Shown: positions 13,647 to 24,966 of the stretch, piece after piece
How the letters are laid out: the number at the start of each line of letters is the position of its first letter
Numbering within the stretch: position 1 is the first letter of the stretch
DNA from: Prinsepia uniflora
Lineage: Eukaryota; Streptophyta; Magnoliopsida; Rosales; Rosaceae
Length of the DNA: 64,000 bases
Reading direction: 5' to 3'
NCBI GenBank assembly: GCA_032719365.1
Contig: CM064862.1
Coordinates: 61,522,243-61,586,242, forward strand
Notes under the pieces: model-generated
Told to the model about the DNA's origin: nothing
The model's input: the letters and a program-made list of their open reading frames with translations, nothing else
Databases searched by the model: none
Made by a program: the position numbers and the translations under genes

Positions 13647-16600
13647 TGTAACGACCCGTCCCAGAAATTAAAGTTAAGATAGTGATTAAGATGGGATTAG
13701 TGAGCTTAATCAGTGGTTAGTTGGTCTCGTTGAGGTCGTTAGTATAGAATGACGATTTTGCCCCTAGTTTGGGCAAAAAGTTGACTTTTAGTTCGGATGG
13801 TCAAATGGGTTTTGACCAATGACCAGGACGTAGTTTAGGACGTCACGAATCCATAGGCAGGTGGCACGCCCGATTCCGACATCCGAGGAGGAAGTTGTGA
13901 TGTTCGGAAGGTTAAGGGCATAACCGTAATTTGACTAAATTAAGTGGGAAAGGTTGACTTTTTGTACGAACGGGTTTTGACATGTTGACCTAGGACCGTT
14001 AGATAGATCTTGTTGTCCTGAGTTCGATGATAAGCGGCACGTATTCATCGGATTTACGATGTGGGAGTTACGAGTCTAGAAAGGTAGTGGCAAAACCGTA
14101 AATTTGATTTAAAAGGAAGGGTATTTTGGTCTTTGCACATGGGGATTTGTGCAGCAGAGAGGGACAGATGGATGGCTGGGATTGGGCCAGTTGGGTGAGA
14201 AGGAATAGGATTGGTGACACGTGGGGCTTGACTAGAGGGTTCTAGGATCTTACACGGTCCAATAATTTGGGGTTAAATCGTGCTCGTGGGTGTTCTTCGA
14301 CCCAGAGAGAAACAGAGGGAGAGAATTGAGAGAAATTGAAGGGTGATCGTGGGTGTTGGTGAGTTTTGAGTGTGTGAGAGTGATCAGAGGTTGAGGAAGA
14401 GACAGTAAGGGAGTAGGGAGGTGTTGTGCTTGTGTGTGAGAAGTGTGGGAGCCATGGGAAAACCAGGGAGAAAAACAGGGAGGATGTGAGTGTTTGTGGG
14501 TGGTGGTTGTGCCGTGTTCGACTAATCGAGGCCAGAGGAGCTGTCCAGAGGTTGGAGGTGGACGGGAGGAGCCGTGTCCTCACGGCTGAGCTCACGACGG
14601 CGACAAGAGGCAGGTAATTTCTTGTTTTCCCTTTCCATGCTCTGTTTTTCCGTCGAGGTTCAAGTTGGAAGTCGTGACTTTAGGGATAGAATCGAGGAGT
14701 CCTGTGAGGTTTAGGGAGTTCAGTAGGGTTCTAGGTTTCTGCTGGTTGTGCTGCCGTGACGGAGGAGTGAACTGCGGAGGTTAGCACGGCGGGAGTACTA
14801 ATGTGCTCTGTTTTGCCGTCGACTTTCAAATCGAAATTCGTGAAGTCTGGGGTAGAGTCGACGGTCTTGGTGAGTTGGGTGAGGTTTAGGATGGTCTTAG
14901 GAAGGGTTTAAGCTAGCCACCGTGATGGGGGGTGACCTGGGTGGCCGGAGAAGGAAACAGGGCAGTGTGCGGGTGTTGTTTCGAGTTCGAGTTGAGGGGT
15001 ATTAGGCCGTGTCGAGGTGATTGGATTACGGGAATGAGTAGCCTAGGACTAGACGAAGCTGTTGGTGAAGAGAGGAGGTGTTTTGGTGCAGGTACGGCGG
15101 ATAACCGTCCTCGCCGGTTCGAGGTGCAGGAGACTGTGCTGAACCGGGTTTGCTAGAGGTTGAAGATACACTGTAGTAGGCGCGTGAGGGCCACGCGTAG
15201 CCACTTCGGGCGGCCCGTGGAGGCGCGTGGGGAGGATTCCGGCCAAACTTCCAACATGGTTTTAGTTCTAACTGTCTTAAGGAATCCATTGGTGCAATTT
15301 TCGGGTTAATCGGACGTCGAATCGAAGTAGTTTCGCGAGGGTGAAGGCTTAGGGTTTACGTTCGTTACGTTTAGGACCCGGGAATTTTTTAGGGAAATTA
15401 GGTGGACCTTCGTAGATGTGCTAGTGACGTATTTTGATGGTTGTTGGCAGGATCGGGAGTTCCTGAGGAAGCTGAGGAACCTGCGAGAAGTTCAGAACGT
15501 GATTGAGGGCTCGGTACTGTGAGTGGACCCCTTCTCTAAACTCGAGCATGCATAACTGTTTTCAATACTTGTTTTATGGTTTGAATCATAATTCTATGTT
15601 TATCGAATATGTTTTGTTGGTTTTACATTATTGCATGTTTTTCGAGGAAATATGGTTTTCAGCACGTTTTACGAGGAATGCTTGATTTTCGATTATGATG
15701 CTATGATTTTGGGATTTCAAATGATAAAGGGTTTTCAATGATTATAAAGGGATTTTGGAACATGATTCGATGATCAAGGTTTTCGGTTTTAGAATCAGAT
15801 TTCGGGAAACGAGATTTGGTTTTAAAGTTGGAAAGTGGATTTCCGGATTTGGGTTCGGAAGGACGGTTCTGGATGCCGGAAGGGCATCAGACCAGTGATT
15901 TCGGATTCGGGTTTGGATGTGGATCTAGAAATGATTTTCAACTGGTTTTGGATTGGATTTGCTGGATCTGGTTATTGGGTTTAAAGACCCGGGTATTGTG
16001 ATTGACGGGGGACGGGCCCGGATTGGGTTTAAAGACCCGGATTGAGTTTAAAGACTCGGGAGTTTAAAGACTCGGATATATTGATATTTCCCCCGTAGGC
16101 CTGTTGAGTTTAAAGACTCGGATATTATTGAGGCCTGGATTGAGTTTAAAGACTCGGGAGTTTAAAGACTTGGATAGGTCCAGCAGGTTTGATCGGAGAA
16201 GAATGGTTTGATATTCACGGTTTATGATACGGCTTTAGGATATTTCTGCTATGTTTTCTATAACGGTTTTATAGTGTTTCTGTTTCTTATGATGTTTTAT
16301 GGTGATTGATTTATAACTGTTTTAATAACTGGGTTATGCATGTGGTTTCAAAACGGAGGGCTAAAACCCGGTTTACTTATAAAATGGTTTTGGAAACTTT
16401 TCTTTTATTTATGGTCCACTCACATCTTCTGTTTTAAATTGCCCTCTAGGTCGTGGAGCTAGAGCGGGGTTTCGGCGTCGAGGCAGCGTCTGAGGCATAG
16501 AAGTCACGAGAGCGACCCGGAGTGTTTAATTTTTCCGTGCGCGCATACTGTTTATCGGTTTTTCTTTTCTGTGTACGTGGTACTATGCTCTGTAAACTGT

Positions 16601-16750
16601 TAACGTCGGGTTGTATTGTATGGTTTCTCCTGCGTCTGACTGAGTACTGTGGTGGTTACGCGTGAGTTTTACTTTGGTGTTGTATCGGGGAGTTAGACGG
16701 GAGTAGGATTTACCTCGGGTTTCGGGGTGAAACCGGGGTGGGTCTTGACA
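13647..16750 (+). mobile_element. Solo LTR S3 (TSD CGTGA) inside solo LTR S2
   Basis: A 3,104-bp unit from TGTAACGACCCGTCC to GTGGGTCTTGACA, flanked by CGTGA at 13642-13646 and 16751-16755. It is the same family as S1 (5765-8803) in the opposite orientation. It carries the expanded near-palindromic repeat cluster at 15977-16171. Its two ends are themselves imperfect inverted repeats (TGTAACGACCCGTCCC against TGTCAAGACCCACCCC on the other strand). ORFs inside (14242-14595, 15026-15289) carry no recognisable domain. Confidence 0.9.
15977..16171. repeat. Near-palindromic repeat cluster in solo LTR S3
   Basis: Seven 14-mers: GGGTTTAAAGACCC at 15977 and 16025, GAGTTTAAAGACTC at 16044, 16060, 16106 and 16142, and GAGTTTAAAGACTT at 16158. 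The outer tetranucleotides pair (GAGT with ACTC, GGGT with ACCC). The same array is in S1 on the other strand. Confidence 0.82.
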
Positions 16751-18318
16751 CGTGAGGGCTCGTGGGCCCGTATTTCGAGGCACGGTCAACATGTAATTTT
16801 AACCTTTTGATGTAACGAACATTTTGGGATAAATTTCGAGTCGATCGGACACCGTTTCGGTGTAGTTTTGAGTGTCTGAAGGTGTAGTGTTGATTTTAAA
16901 TAAGTTTAAAAATCCCAAAAAAATTGGGGGATTCAATGTTCGCCTATTTGAGGTAGTTAGTGACCTTCATGTATGATTTGGACAGGTCTAAATTTTCCGG
17001 TGATGGTGATTTAACTGGGGAGGCTTATGGCATGCATATCGAGGCGACAACTAGGACGGTATGTGAGTGGACTTTGTTTTCTAAACTGTGATGCATGAAT
17101 AACTGTTTTATATGTTTTACATATGTGATTTCTATGATGATGATTGTGCTATTGGTGATTTACATATTTGCATGTATTTCGAGGTGATTTCCGTATTTAC
17201 ACGTATTTCGAGGTTTACGGTTTTGTACTATATTCCTACATGATAGTGGTTTTAATAATGGTTCAATGGTATGATTTTGAATTTGGAAATATGGAATCGG
17301 GCTTGAGACTCATTTAATTTACGAACTATCGGACTTGGGAGTCCATTTGATTTAATAAGGCATCAGACCGGGGGCCCAGTTGGTTTGCATGATAGGGCTA
17401 GAGGCCAAGTTGATTATGATATCAGGAATGAGTCCCATTTATGGTTTATAAATGTGATTTCGGGTTCGGAGACCCTAAATGGTTTTGGATTTGAGAAATC
17501 GGATTTGTGGGTTATGACGGTTTTATGGAAATCCCTGGCATAGGCTTATTTGAACGGTTTGAGATGATTTATGAAATGTTTTCCATATACCATCCTTATA
17601 TCTATGTATTGTCTCATCTAGTCGTCTGGGACGCTAAAGTAGTCATGGCGGATTGCCTGCGAGGGGACACTACATGGAGTGACCAGACCGTATGGTAACT
17701 CAGGAGCAGGATTGCTAGATGTCTAGGAGGATGTCAGAGATTGACTCGAGTTGAGACTCGGGTAGCACAGGTAGCTTGAACTGTGACATGGCATCTAGGA
17801 CACCAGGCATCTGGGATGCCGAGGATTGGTATATAACGGTATTTTATTGAATTGTGGTTTATGGATTTACTGGATTATGTATTTGGATTTCAGATTTATT
17901 GGACTTATGAAATGATACTTCAGTGTTGGTGATTTTGGGCAACGACCCACATGATTGGATTTATGGTTTTGGGCTAATGCCCTAATGATTTATTAAAGTA
18001 AATGGTTTGACTATTGGTTTTCGAATGCATGCGTACTTTTTAGTGAAGGGCATAAATGTCTTCTTATGAAATGTGTTTTATGAAATTATTTATTTTCGTC
18101 CACTCATAGTCATTTAATGGTTTTTAATGCCCTTCAGGTTGATCGCGGATGCGGGTTATGGCAGGGACCGAGACATCACACTCCTTCACCGATCATGGCG
18201 CACTCTGAAAGCCCTGAATGGACAGAAGTTTGAGTTATCTCTGGTCTGACACGAAATGTCAGACAGGAGCATGGTACATCGTGCGTTAATCCTGGGGGAA
18301 TTTGGATGGGTCGTGTAA

Positions 18319-18630
18319 ACCACCATTTGCGGTGGTCATTTTCTACAACATTCCTCAGTTTTGAACCGCAATTAAACCAATCTACTCGTCAACAAGTTAG
18401 GGTTTCAAATATCGGGATTTTAAGTCGAGAATCTACCTCAAAAAATGCTATAAAGCATCATGCTTCCTCAGTTTTCAAGAAAACTAACGAAGCTTCGATC
18501 AAGGTTCGATTACACTTAATTGATGCATGCACAGTGAGGGATAGACTTGGTGTAAGAAGAGGGTCCTGAGGGGTTTAAGTCAGTCGTTGAACTACCTATT
18601 TTGCAAAGATTCCAACGACCCAGCGTTTTT
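18319..18630 (-). mobile_element. E1 5' LTR, segment 2
   Basis: This piece matches about 2170-2460 of the left E1 LTR, for example GGTCATTTTCTACAA and GGGTTTCAAATATCGGGATT. It joins solo LTR S2 on the left and element E3 on the right. The ORF at 18306-18569 is a chance open frame across the S2/E1 junction. Confidence 0.85.
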
Positions 18631-21312
18631 TTACAGGACCCGTCCTCGAAGGACATAGATAACCGTTTCTAGTCCTGCTCCCGTCTGAAAAGTCAACTGA
18701 AGTTCCGAATTTACCCTCAGCGCTTGCCAAACAAGGGAAAACCGTACCTGTGCCCACTCATGCCTCCACCTCATGATCAGCCTCAATCATCGCGCCACGA
18801 CCTGGAGCGTCAATAAAACAGAAATAGTGTGAGTGGAAAAAAAAATAAACTTTTATAAATACATTTGAGGAAAATCAATCTTACCCTCCAGTTTCACAAA
18901 CATGCATGCATATCATAAAACATGAGTAATCACGTGTAATCAATCAAGTATGAACAGTAGACCGATAAAATCAAAACATGTTTTCCCATGGTCCACATTT
19001 TCTCTGAAACTCATGTTCATCAAATCAGTTCAAGATATAAAGTATCTGAACACAAATATCAATAAATCACAAATATCACTGATCCTCAATATACAATCTC
19101 AATATCCAAGTAACTATCACGATATCAATGTAACACGTGCAAACTCGGGAGTCTCACGTCCGAGTACATCCCCAGGATCTACGACTTCTGGGTTGATATC
19201 ATCTCTAGGATCTACGACGTCTGGAGGATATCATCATAATCTCACACTCCTGAGATTGAGCCTCCCTCGGAGCTAATCTCCAAACAGTGGTTCGTGACTA
19301 CTCCAGGATCTACGACGTCCGAAGGAGACTATCAAATCACAGAAGATGGTATATATGAAACAGTCACCAAATCCAGTAATCTCATTTAAAAACCATTTAT
19401 GTCTCAAATCAAGTTAAAAACATTTCAATAGGGCCTATGCCCGAAACATAGTTTTCACAAAGAAAGTTATACAAATCCATCATAAAACAGTGTCCAAAAT
19501 TAACTTTATAAATCAAAATCATCAATTTAATCATATTCACATTTGACTACAAATCCGAGTCAAAATCACTATCCAATTGGGTCTCAAGCCCAAAAATACC
19601 ATTTTCACGCAAATCCGTGCAATTGCAACCTCAGTTGCCATTTTAACATAAATCCATAAAATATATTCAAAATGCATTACAAATCCATCAAATCAATCCC
19701 TTACGCATAATCCGAGTCAAAAACAATCTCAAATCCCGAGCCTTCGCCCTAAAACATCAATTTCACAATTTTCTCAAAAGTCGTGCCCAAAATAATATAA
19801 AATAATATAATATTCCCAAAATCCAAAAATCATCATATCGAACCATTAATCATGCCAAATCATTTCAAATCATATAATAAAGCATTTAAAACATATATGC
19901 ATGCATTTTGGGTAGAAAATAAAAGTCCACTCACACACCGTCCAAATTGCCCGCTTCCGAGCCGCACGTTTTTTCAGTAAATCTCGGAAGTCACCAATCC
20001 TATCCAAAATCATTATCGAGGGTCACTAACACTTCAATATACCTCATATAATTATCTCCAATTTTTTTCGAAATTTAAATACGTATTTTAAACGTATATT
20101 AAAACTTCGGATACACAGAACACTATTGAAACGGTATCCGATTTCCTCGAAACCAGTGCCAAAATGTTCGTTACATTAAATGGAACAAACGTCATGTTGA
20201 CCTCACCTCGGGAATCGAGCCCACGCGTTGTGTACAGCACCCTGCTACAGTCGTCTCTCCCGCCCGTTTGTCTGTAAAACGGGTCCGGTTGGCCCGCGGC
20301 TTGACCCGGCTGAATTCCTGTCAATTCTTCACTGATTTCTTCAATTGATGCATCAAATAGCATCGTTAGGAGTCTAATTAGGGATCTGTAATCTCACTTC
20401 TTGGAGAATTTACCTAAATCCCTCAATTGAAACCCAATTTGTCGAAGAACACTCAAGGACTGTTCATCCTTCAATCTCGACCAATTCCAGTTGTTTTCTT
20501 GAAATTGATTCACTCAGAAGCTTCGCAGGATTCATCTTAAGAGGTTTCCAATCTCAATTTCAACCTTCATTCACTCTAACCATTCCAACTCAACTGGGAT
20601 TTCCAAAACTAAATACAAGTGTCGTCTGGGCTGATTTCTTCACCATTTCCTTCACTTTCAATCCCACTCGACTCGTTTAGACCTCTAGAAGCTCATCCTC
20701 GTCTTTGTTTCCATCAATTGATCGTCCAATTCAAAATTCAATCCCAAGTCATCAATTCAAGGTTTCGGGTTTTTTTTTAGGGTTTTTCTTCCCTTTCCTC
20801 TCAGTCTTTCTCGTTTTTCACTCTAGAATCTATTTATTTTCTCTCTGTTTAGTCTCTCAACGTCTGAGGCTAAATTGATCAACTATGATCAGCTATAGAT
20901 ATGTATGCTTACGTTTATGTTTTGTACGGTTCTCTTTCTTTGATTTCAAACGGCAACCAGTGCCACCAATCTTGTTTATAAGGTGACAGATGTCACCTAA
21001 AGACCCAAATGACTCACCAATACGGCAGTGTCATCCAATACTATGCCACTTTACCAATTTATCCTTCTTTTGCAAAATTACCAAATTGCCCTGTGCCGTC
21101 TCAGACTCGTATCTTTTACATCCGAACTCTGATTGACGCATGCCGCCTGTCTACGGTTTTAGCGTCTCAAGACCTATCCAAAGGTGCTTACGGAAAAACC
21201 AAACGAGGTCCCGAACAAAAAGTCAACTTTCGGCCCTTATAACCAGGGGCAAAATCGTCATTTCCTTCAAATTTTCCAAATTTTCCTTTTTTCGAATTTC
21301 AGGGTTGTTACA
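18631..21312 (-). mobile_element. E3 3' LTR (left copy)
   Basis: 2,682 bp, beginning TTACAGGACCCGTCC (the sister copy has TGACAGG, so the terminal G has mutated) and ending TTGTTACA. It is collinear with 24967-27624 with scattered substitutions and small indels, for example an extra AAAATAATAT near 19800. Repeated CCAGGATCTACGAC-CTGG units are at 19172, 19205 and 19302. ORFs at 18950-19276 and 20088-20363 occur in both LTR copies only because the LTRs are duplicates. Confidence 0.87.
19172..19320. repeat. CCAGGATCTACGAC-CTGG repeats in E3 LTR
   Basis: Three copies of a 20-mer whose outer bases are inverted complements (CCAG and CTGG) lie at 19172-19191, 19205-19224 and 19302-19320. They are preceded by the inverted pair ACTCGG and CCGAGT at 19143-19165. 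The same units recur in the other LTR at about 25490-25640. They occupy the same mid-LTR position as the palindromic cluster of S1 and S3. Confidence 0.65.
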
Positions 21313-21345
21313 ACCTAGCCCGCTTAAAGAATTTCGTCTTCGAAA
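21313..21345 (-). other. E3 polypurine tract and pre-LTR motif
   Basis: On the minus strand, ATTTCGAAGACGAAATTC is followed by TTTAAGCGGGCTAGG and then the LTR start TGTAACAACCC. This arrangement is typical of the 3' end of plant Ty3/gypsy interiors and fixes the orientation. Confidence 0.8.
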
Positions 21346-23070
21346 TTCCAATCAGTAGATACCATGATAGTTATCCCGAGGAATATGTATGTGAACTAGA
21401 AACATAATCAACCGCATACCCTTCTGGTTCAACCGAATATAACTCAAACTTATAGAAATCAGACAAGTTAGTCCTCGTTATTGAATCAACATTGGGACAA
21501 CTTTCTCTGTAAACCCCTACCCCACGGGGAGTCATATCCAAGCTCACTCGGGATACGGAGCCATGCTCAACATCTGAGTATACACAATCTAGAACTCACA
21601 AGTATCCGTATCATCATCTCAATCACATGTAATCCACTCATGACATGGTAGAACGTCTTAAATCACCACGCATAGGACACCAGACCACCAGGCCAATAAC
21701 CTCATAAGGTCCAATAAATCGGGAACTCATTCCCCTCGTTAAGTCAATCATATTTTACCCCGCTTCCCAGGGTCACTAAGCATAATGAATTTAACTTTTC
21801 CTTATGTTGTGTTTATCCTCATAGGCCTCACTGATGCCTACCTCCTGCCAATAACTGACACTCAGTACAATCATTCATACAATATCGTAAATCATATCCA
21901 TTCCTTAACCTCGACTCCATCCAACATCATACACCAAGTATGATCCTGCAGTTGGACTCCAGTAGTTCAAATGATCAAAAATCATGTACCACTCCAATCC
22001 TATGGAGTTCCATCAATAACAGGGTTTCCCCTATCCTTACGTTATCAAACATGTTAATTCTCGGCCGGCTATCTTATTAGCCTCCCCGCGAATGATACCT
22101 GACCCGACAATGCGGTCTTAATCTCAATGTATCCTGACCATCACCTCATTACACATTAAGCCTTTCTGTTTATCAATCATTACCAATCCTGATGGTTGAT
22201 ACAGTACTCTTACATCCTTTCCCAGAGGTATGACCTCTGCATACTCGACCCATGGAGCACTATGGTCGATCCCAAATCATGTAAGCAAAGTAAAACTCCT
22301 GAGGGTTCAGCTAGCATCGCCAATCCCAGCCCCATGCTACCAAAGCACACCTCACCAAATCCCAAATATCATAGTGACATATCACTATGCACATGGAAAG
22401 GGTCACATCGAACATAAGACACTGTTTCTCCACTTTGTAATTATTCTTTTTCAGTTCTTATTTGCAATAACTCTGACCTCCTTCCAGGTCAATCACCATA
22501 ACTAGAAAAACATTGTAGAGAACCCCTCTACAATCCTCCATGGTATCCATTTTCAAATCTCAAAACAACTCATGTTCCTCATGATAGTCTTTAATTATTT
22601 TTCATTGACCAATACATCTGTTTCTCCTGGGATTCACACTAATCCCGACCGTTATTCTTATATGTTCCACAAACCTACTCTAGTCGACCAGACCTAACAC
22701 TTATTCAACCATATATTTTTCTCTCTGAGGGCATTCAATACATCTGTTCAGTATATCACATGCCCATCCGTAGATGTGGGCACACCAACATATCATTCAT
22801 CATGTTATCATAATCAATCCAACTCACAAACAAACCGGTTCATTTGCCCATCCAAAGGCATCACCATTGACCTAACTTAGCCACATCAAATCCGGACATC
22901 ATATTTTTCTCTTTTACTCATGACTGTTAGTCATCACCCTGTTGGCCACTCTCATTAGGCCCAATAATCACATATTTCCAACAGAACCACAAATCATTAG
23001 CTCGTGATAAGGGATACTTATCCTATACCATTACCTTATTAAGTTGTCCATAATCAACATGTAAGCTCGG
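21346..23070 (-). pseudogene. E3 pol remnant: RT start and integrase C-terminus
   Basis: On the minus strand the stretch near 23030-23170 gives GSFGPSVVVGNPVVLKRKK followed by HVDYGQLNK, the degenerate counterpart of the region that opens gypsy reverse transcriptases. Around 21756-21775 the motif DPGKRGK appears, and at about 21693-21723 RFIGPYEVIG, the GPY/F-type motif of the integrase C-terminus. Stops and shifts separate all of these. The RT catalytic motif, RNase H and the integrase DDE core were not found, and the spacing implies a deletion of more than 1 kb. The element cannot encode its own enzymes. Confidence 0.75.
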
Positions 23071-24945
23071 ACCATCATCCTTTTTTCCTCTTTAACACCA
23101 CTGGGTTCCCCACGACGACACTCGGCCCGAACGAACCAGTATCTATCAAGTCCTGTACTTGCACCTTCAGTTTTTATGACTCCGTAGGTGTCACATACCA
23201 AAGTGTCTGAGAAACAACTCGTATACTCGACATGATCTCCATCATAAACTCAATCTCTCATCTTGGCAAAAACCTCAGGAAATATTTTGAAAAATCCGTA
23301 CATCTTCAGCCTTCACTAGGAATCCCATACACTAATCACATATGTCACACCTCTGACCAGTAAACTTTAATCACCTCTTATCAACAATCTATCGATTGTG
23401 AGGGTCAATATCATTCTAGAGGGTAACACCCTCGAGTCTCCCTGACACATCACCTCGGGTAATCCTGGACTCCACATATCACTCTCTAATCGACATACTC
23501 GATAGAGGTATCATGAGTCATCAACCAATCCATCCCAAGGATTACATCCAAATCATCCAAGTCCAAGAATACCCCAATTCAGCCACTAGGCAAATAACAC
23601 CAGTCATCTTGGGTAGCCTCAGCTCGATAGGTCTACCCCCCTTATGTTTCACCAATTTCACCATATATAATTACCAAGGTTACCACATAAATATCATCAA
23701 TTTTATCACATCCGTAGCTCTAGTCGGCTCACCGACTTCCATACCTTAACCAATCACGGACATCTCTGTATCCATCCAATGTACAATCTCAAACCACAGA
23801 AGAGTGGGTAGCCCGGGACCTACCGAATACATAGGTCTTAGTTAAACTTACATCCATGTCACCACTCCAGAGGCTACTCAGACCTCCTACTAAGTAAGAG
23901 CAATCCTCGGGCATGTGGTCCCAACTGACCACCCCCTACGGTCCATCACGAACCCCACCAACTCTTCCCCCGCCTGTCACATCAACAATCAATGCAAGAG
24001 CCAATCCCTGCTCCATTGCACCCCAACAGTGCCATATCACTTTATCAATCGATATAACCATTTCTTTTATGATGTGACCAAACGACCCACAATCATGAGC
24101 AATTAACCTTAGTATTTTATCACCCAGTGGACCCAACTGGCGTCCCACTGCACTAGACTATCTCCTAAGTCCAAATCTCTGTGTACTACGGTTCTCTACC
24201 CAAACCTTCAATCTCTAAGTGAAATTGACACGACCCATCCAAGTCCATAAGTCCAGTAAACAGGGTTAAACAATACCAACCCATAAATTCATAACCCATC
24301 TGCATCTGACCCTATCCCAATCCTTGGCATCCCATGTGCCAAACATCTCTCAATCAAAGGGTCGGTCGTGTCAGAACCATCACTATCTTTCAACCTTTCT
24401 GGCTCATCTCGAGCCCTGATACATTACCATGACTCATCTCGAGTCCTTACTGGTCTCCTGACTCACTTTGAGTCCCATTTTCCTATCTCGACTCCTCTCG
24501 AGTCCAATCTTGACTCCTTTCGAGTCCAATCTCATAACATTCATCCATGCCATCATTGGCATACCCGGTCACCGAGCAATTACCGTTGGTGAACCACATC
24601 TTATACGACCTATAAAGCCTAAGGGATATCCTATCACATTCTAAACTCGTTAGACACATTCCACTTAAGGAATTCACTGAGAATAATCTCATCTCGGGTC
24701 CAACCTACCCATTTATGCTACCTTTCTAGCTTCTGGGCTCATTCATTCTTGGGACCCACACAAGTACGTGTTTAACAGTTAGTAGTTCACAGTGTACACT
24801 GATTAACATCTGATCCCCAATCCAGGGTCAATCTCATACCAAGATCAATCAACGAGGTCCCATATACCCTCGTATACCCACCTCACTACCAAGTCGCGCA
24901 CGAGGCTTATGTTTCGGAGGCATGACGTGGCAACAGAATCAGCAA
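23071..24945 (-). pseudogene. E3 gag-protease remnant
   Basis: The minus strand of 23522-23575 reads FLDLDDLDVILGMDWLMTH, a near-perfect form of the conserved DVILGMDWL block downstream of the aspartic-protease active site in plant Ty3/gypsy polyproteins. The DSGA active-site motif itself was not identified. The sequence toward the primer-binding site (gag) has many stops and no clear zinc knuckle. Plus-strand ORFs here (23513-23749, 24368-24592) are shadows. Confidence 0.75.
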
Positions 24946-24948
24946 CCT

Positions 24949-24964
24949 AGTGCTTTGAAACCAA
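24949..24964 (-). other. E3 primer-binding site, degenerate
   Basis: Minus strand TTGGTTTCAAAGCACTAGG directly after the LTR end (CCTGTCAAA). It differs from the initiator-tRNA match TGGTATCAGAGC at two positions, one of them a G-to-A transition of the kind expected from cytosine methylation decay. Confidence 0.75.
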
Positions 24965-24966
24965 TT

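Larger units (their letters stand above)
12487..18318 (+). mobile_element. Solo LTR S2 (TSD ACCAC), interrupted by S3
   Basis: It starts TGTAACGACCCATCC and ends GGGTCGTGTAA (expected final CA, one base altered). ACCAC flanks it at 12482-12486 and 18319-18323. Removing the nested unit 13647-16750 and one copy of its duplication leaves about 2.72 kb. It is related to the E3 LTRs: the stretch near 16800-16870 (TGTAACGAACATTTTGG and following) is found in reverse complement at about 20100-20175. No interior is attached, so it is a solo LTR sitting inside the E1 5' LTR. Confidence 0.87.

Noticed and set aside
15977..16171. CRISPR-like array
   Set aside because: Repeats are 14 bp with irregular, partly repetitive spacing in a plant LTR; there are no cas genes and the context is eukaryotic.
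12487..18318. TIR DNA transposon with inverted ends TGTAACGACCC
   Set aside because: The same ends occur on E3, which has PBS, polypurine tract and protease/RT remnants. The unit is about LTR size with a 5-bp duplication, so it is a solo LTR.
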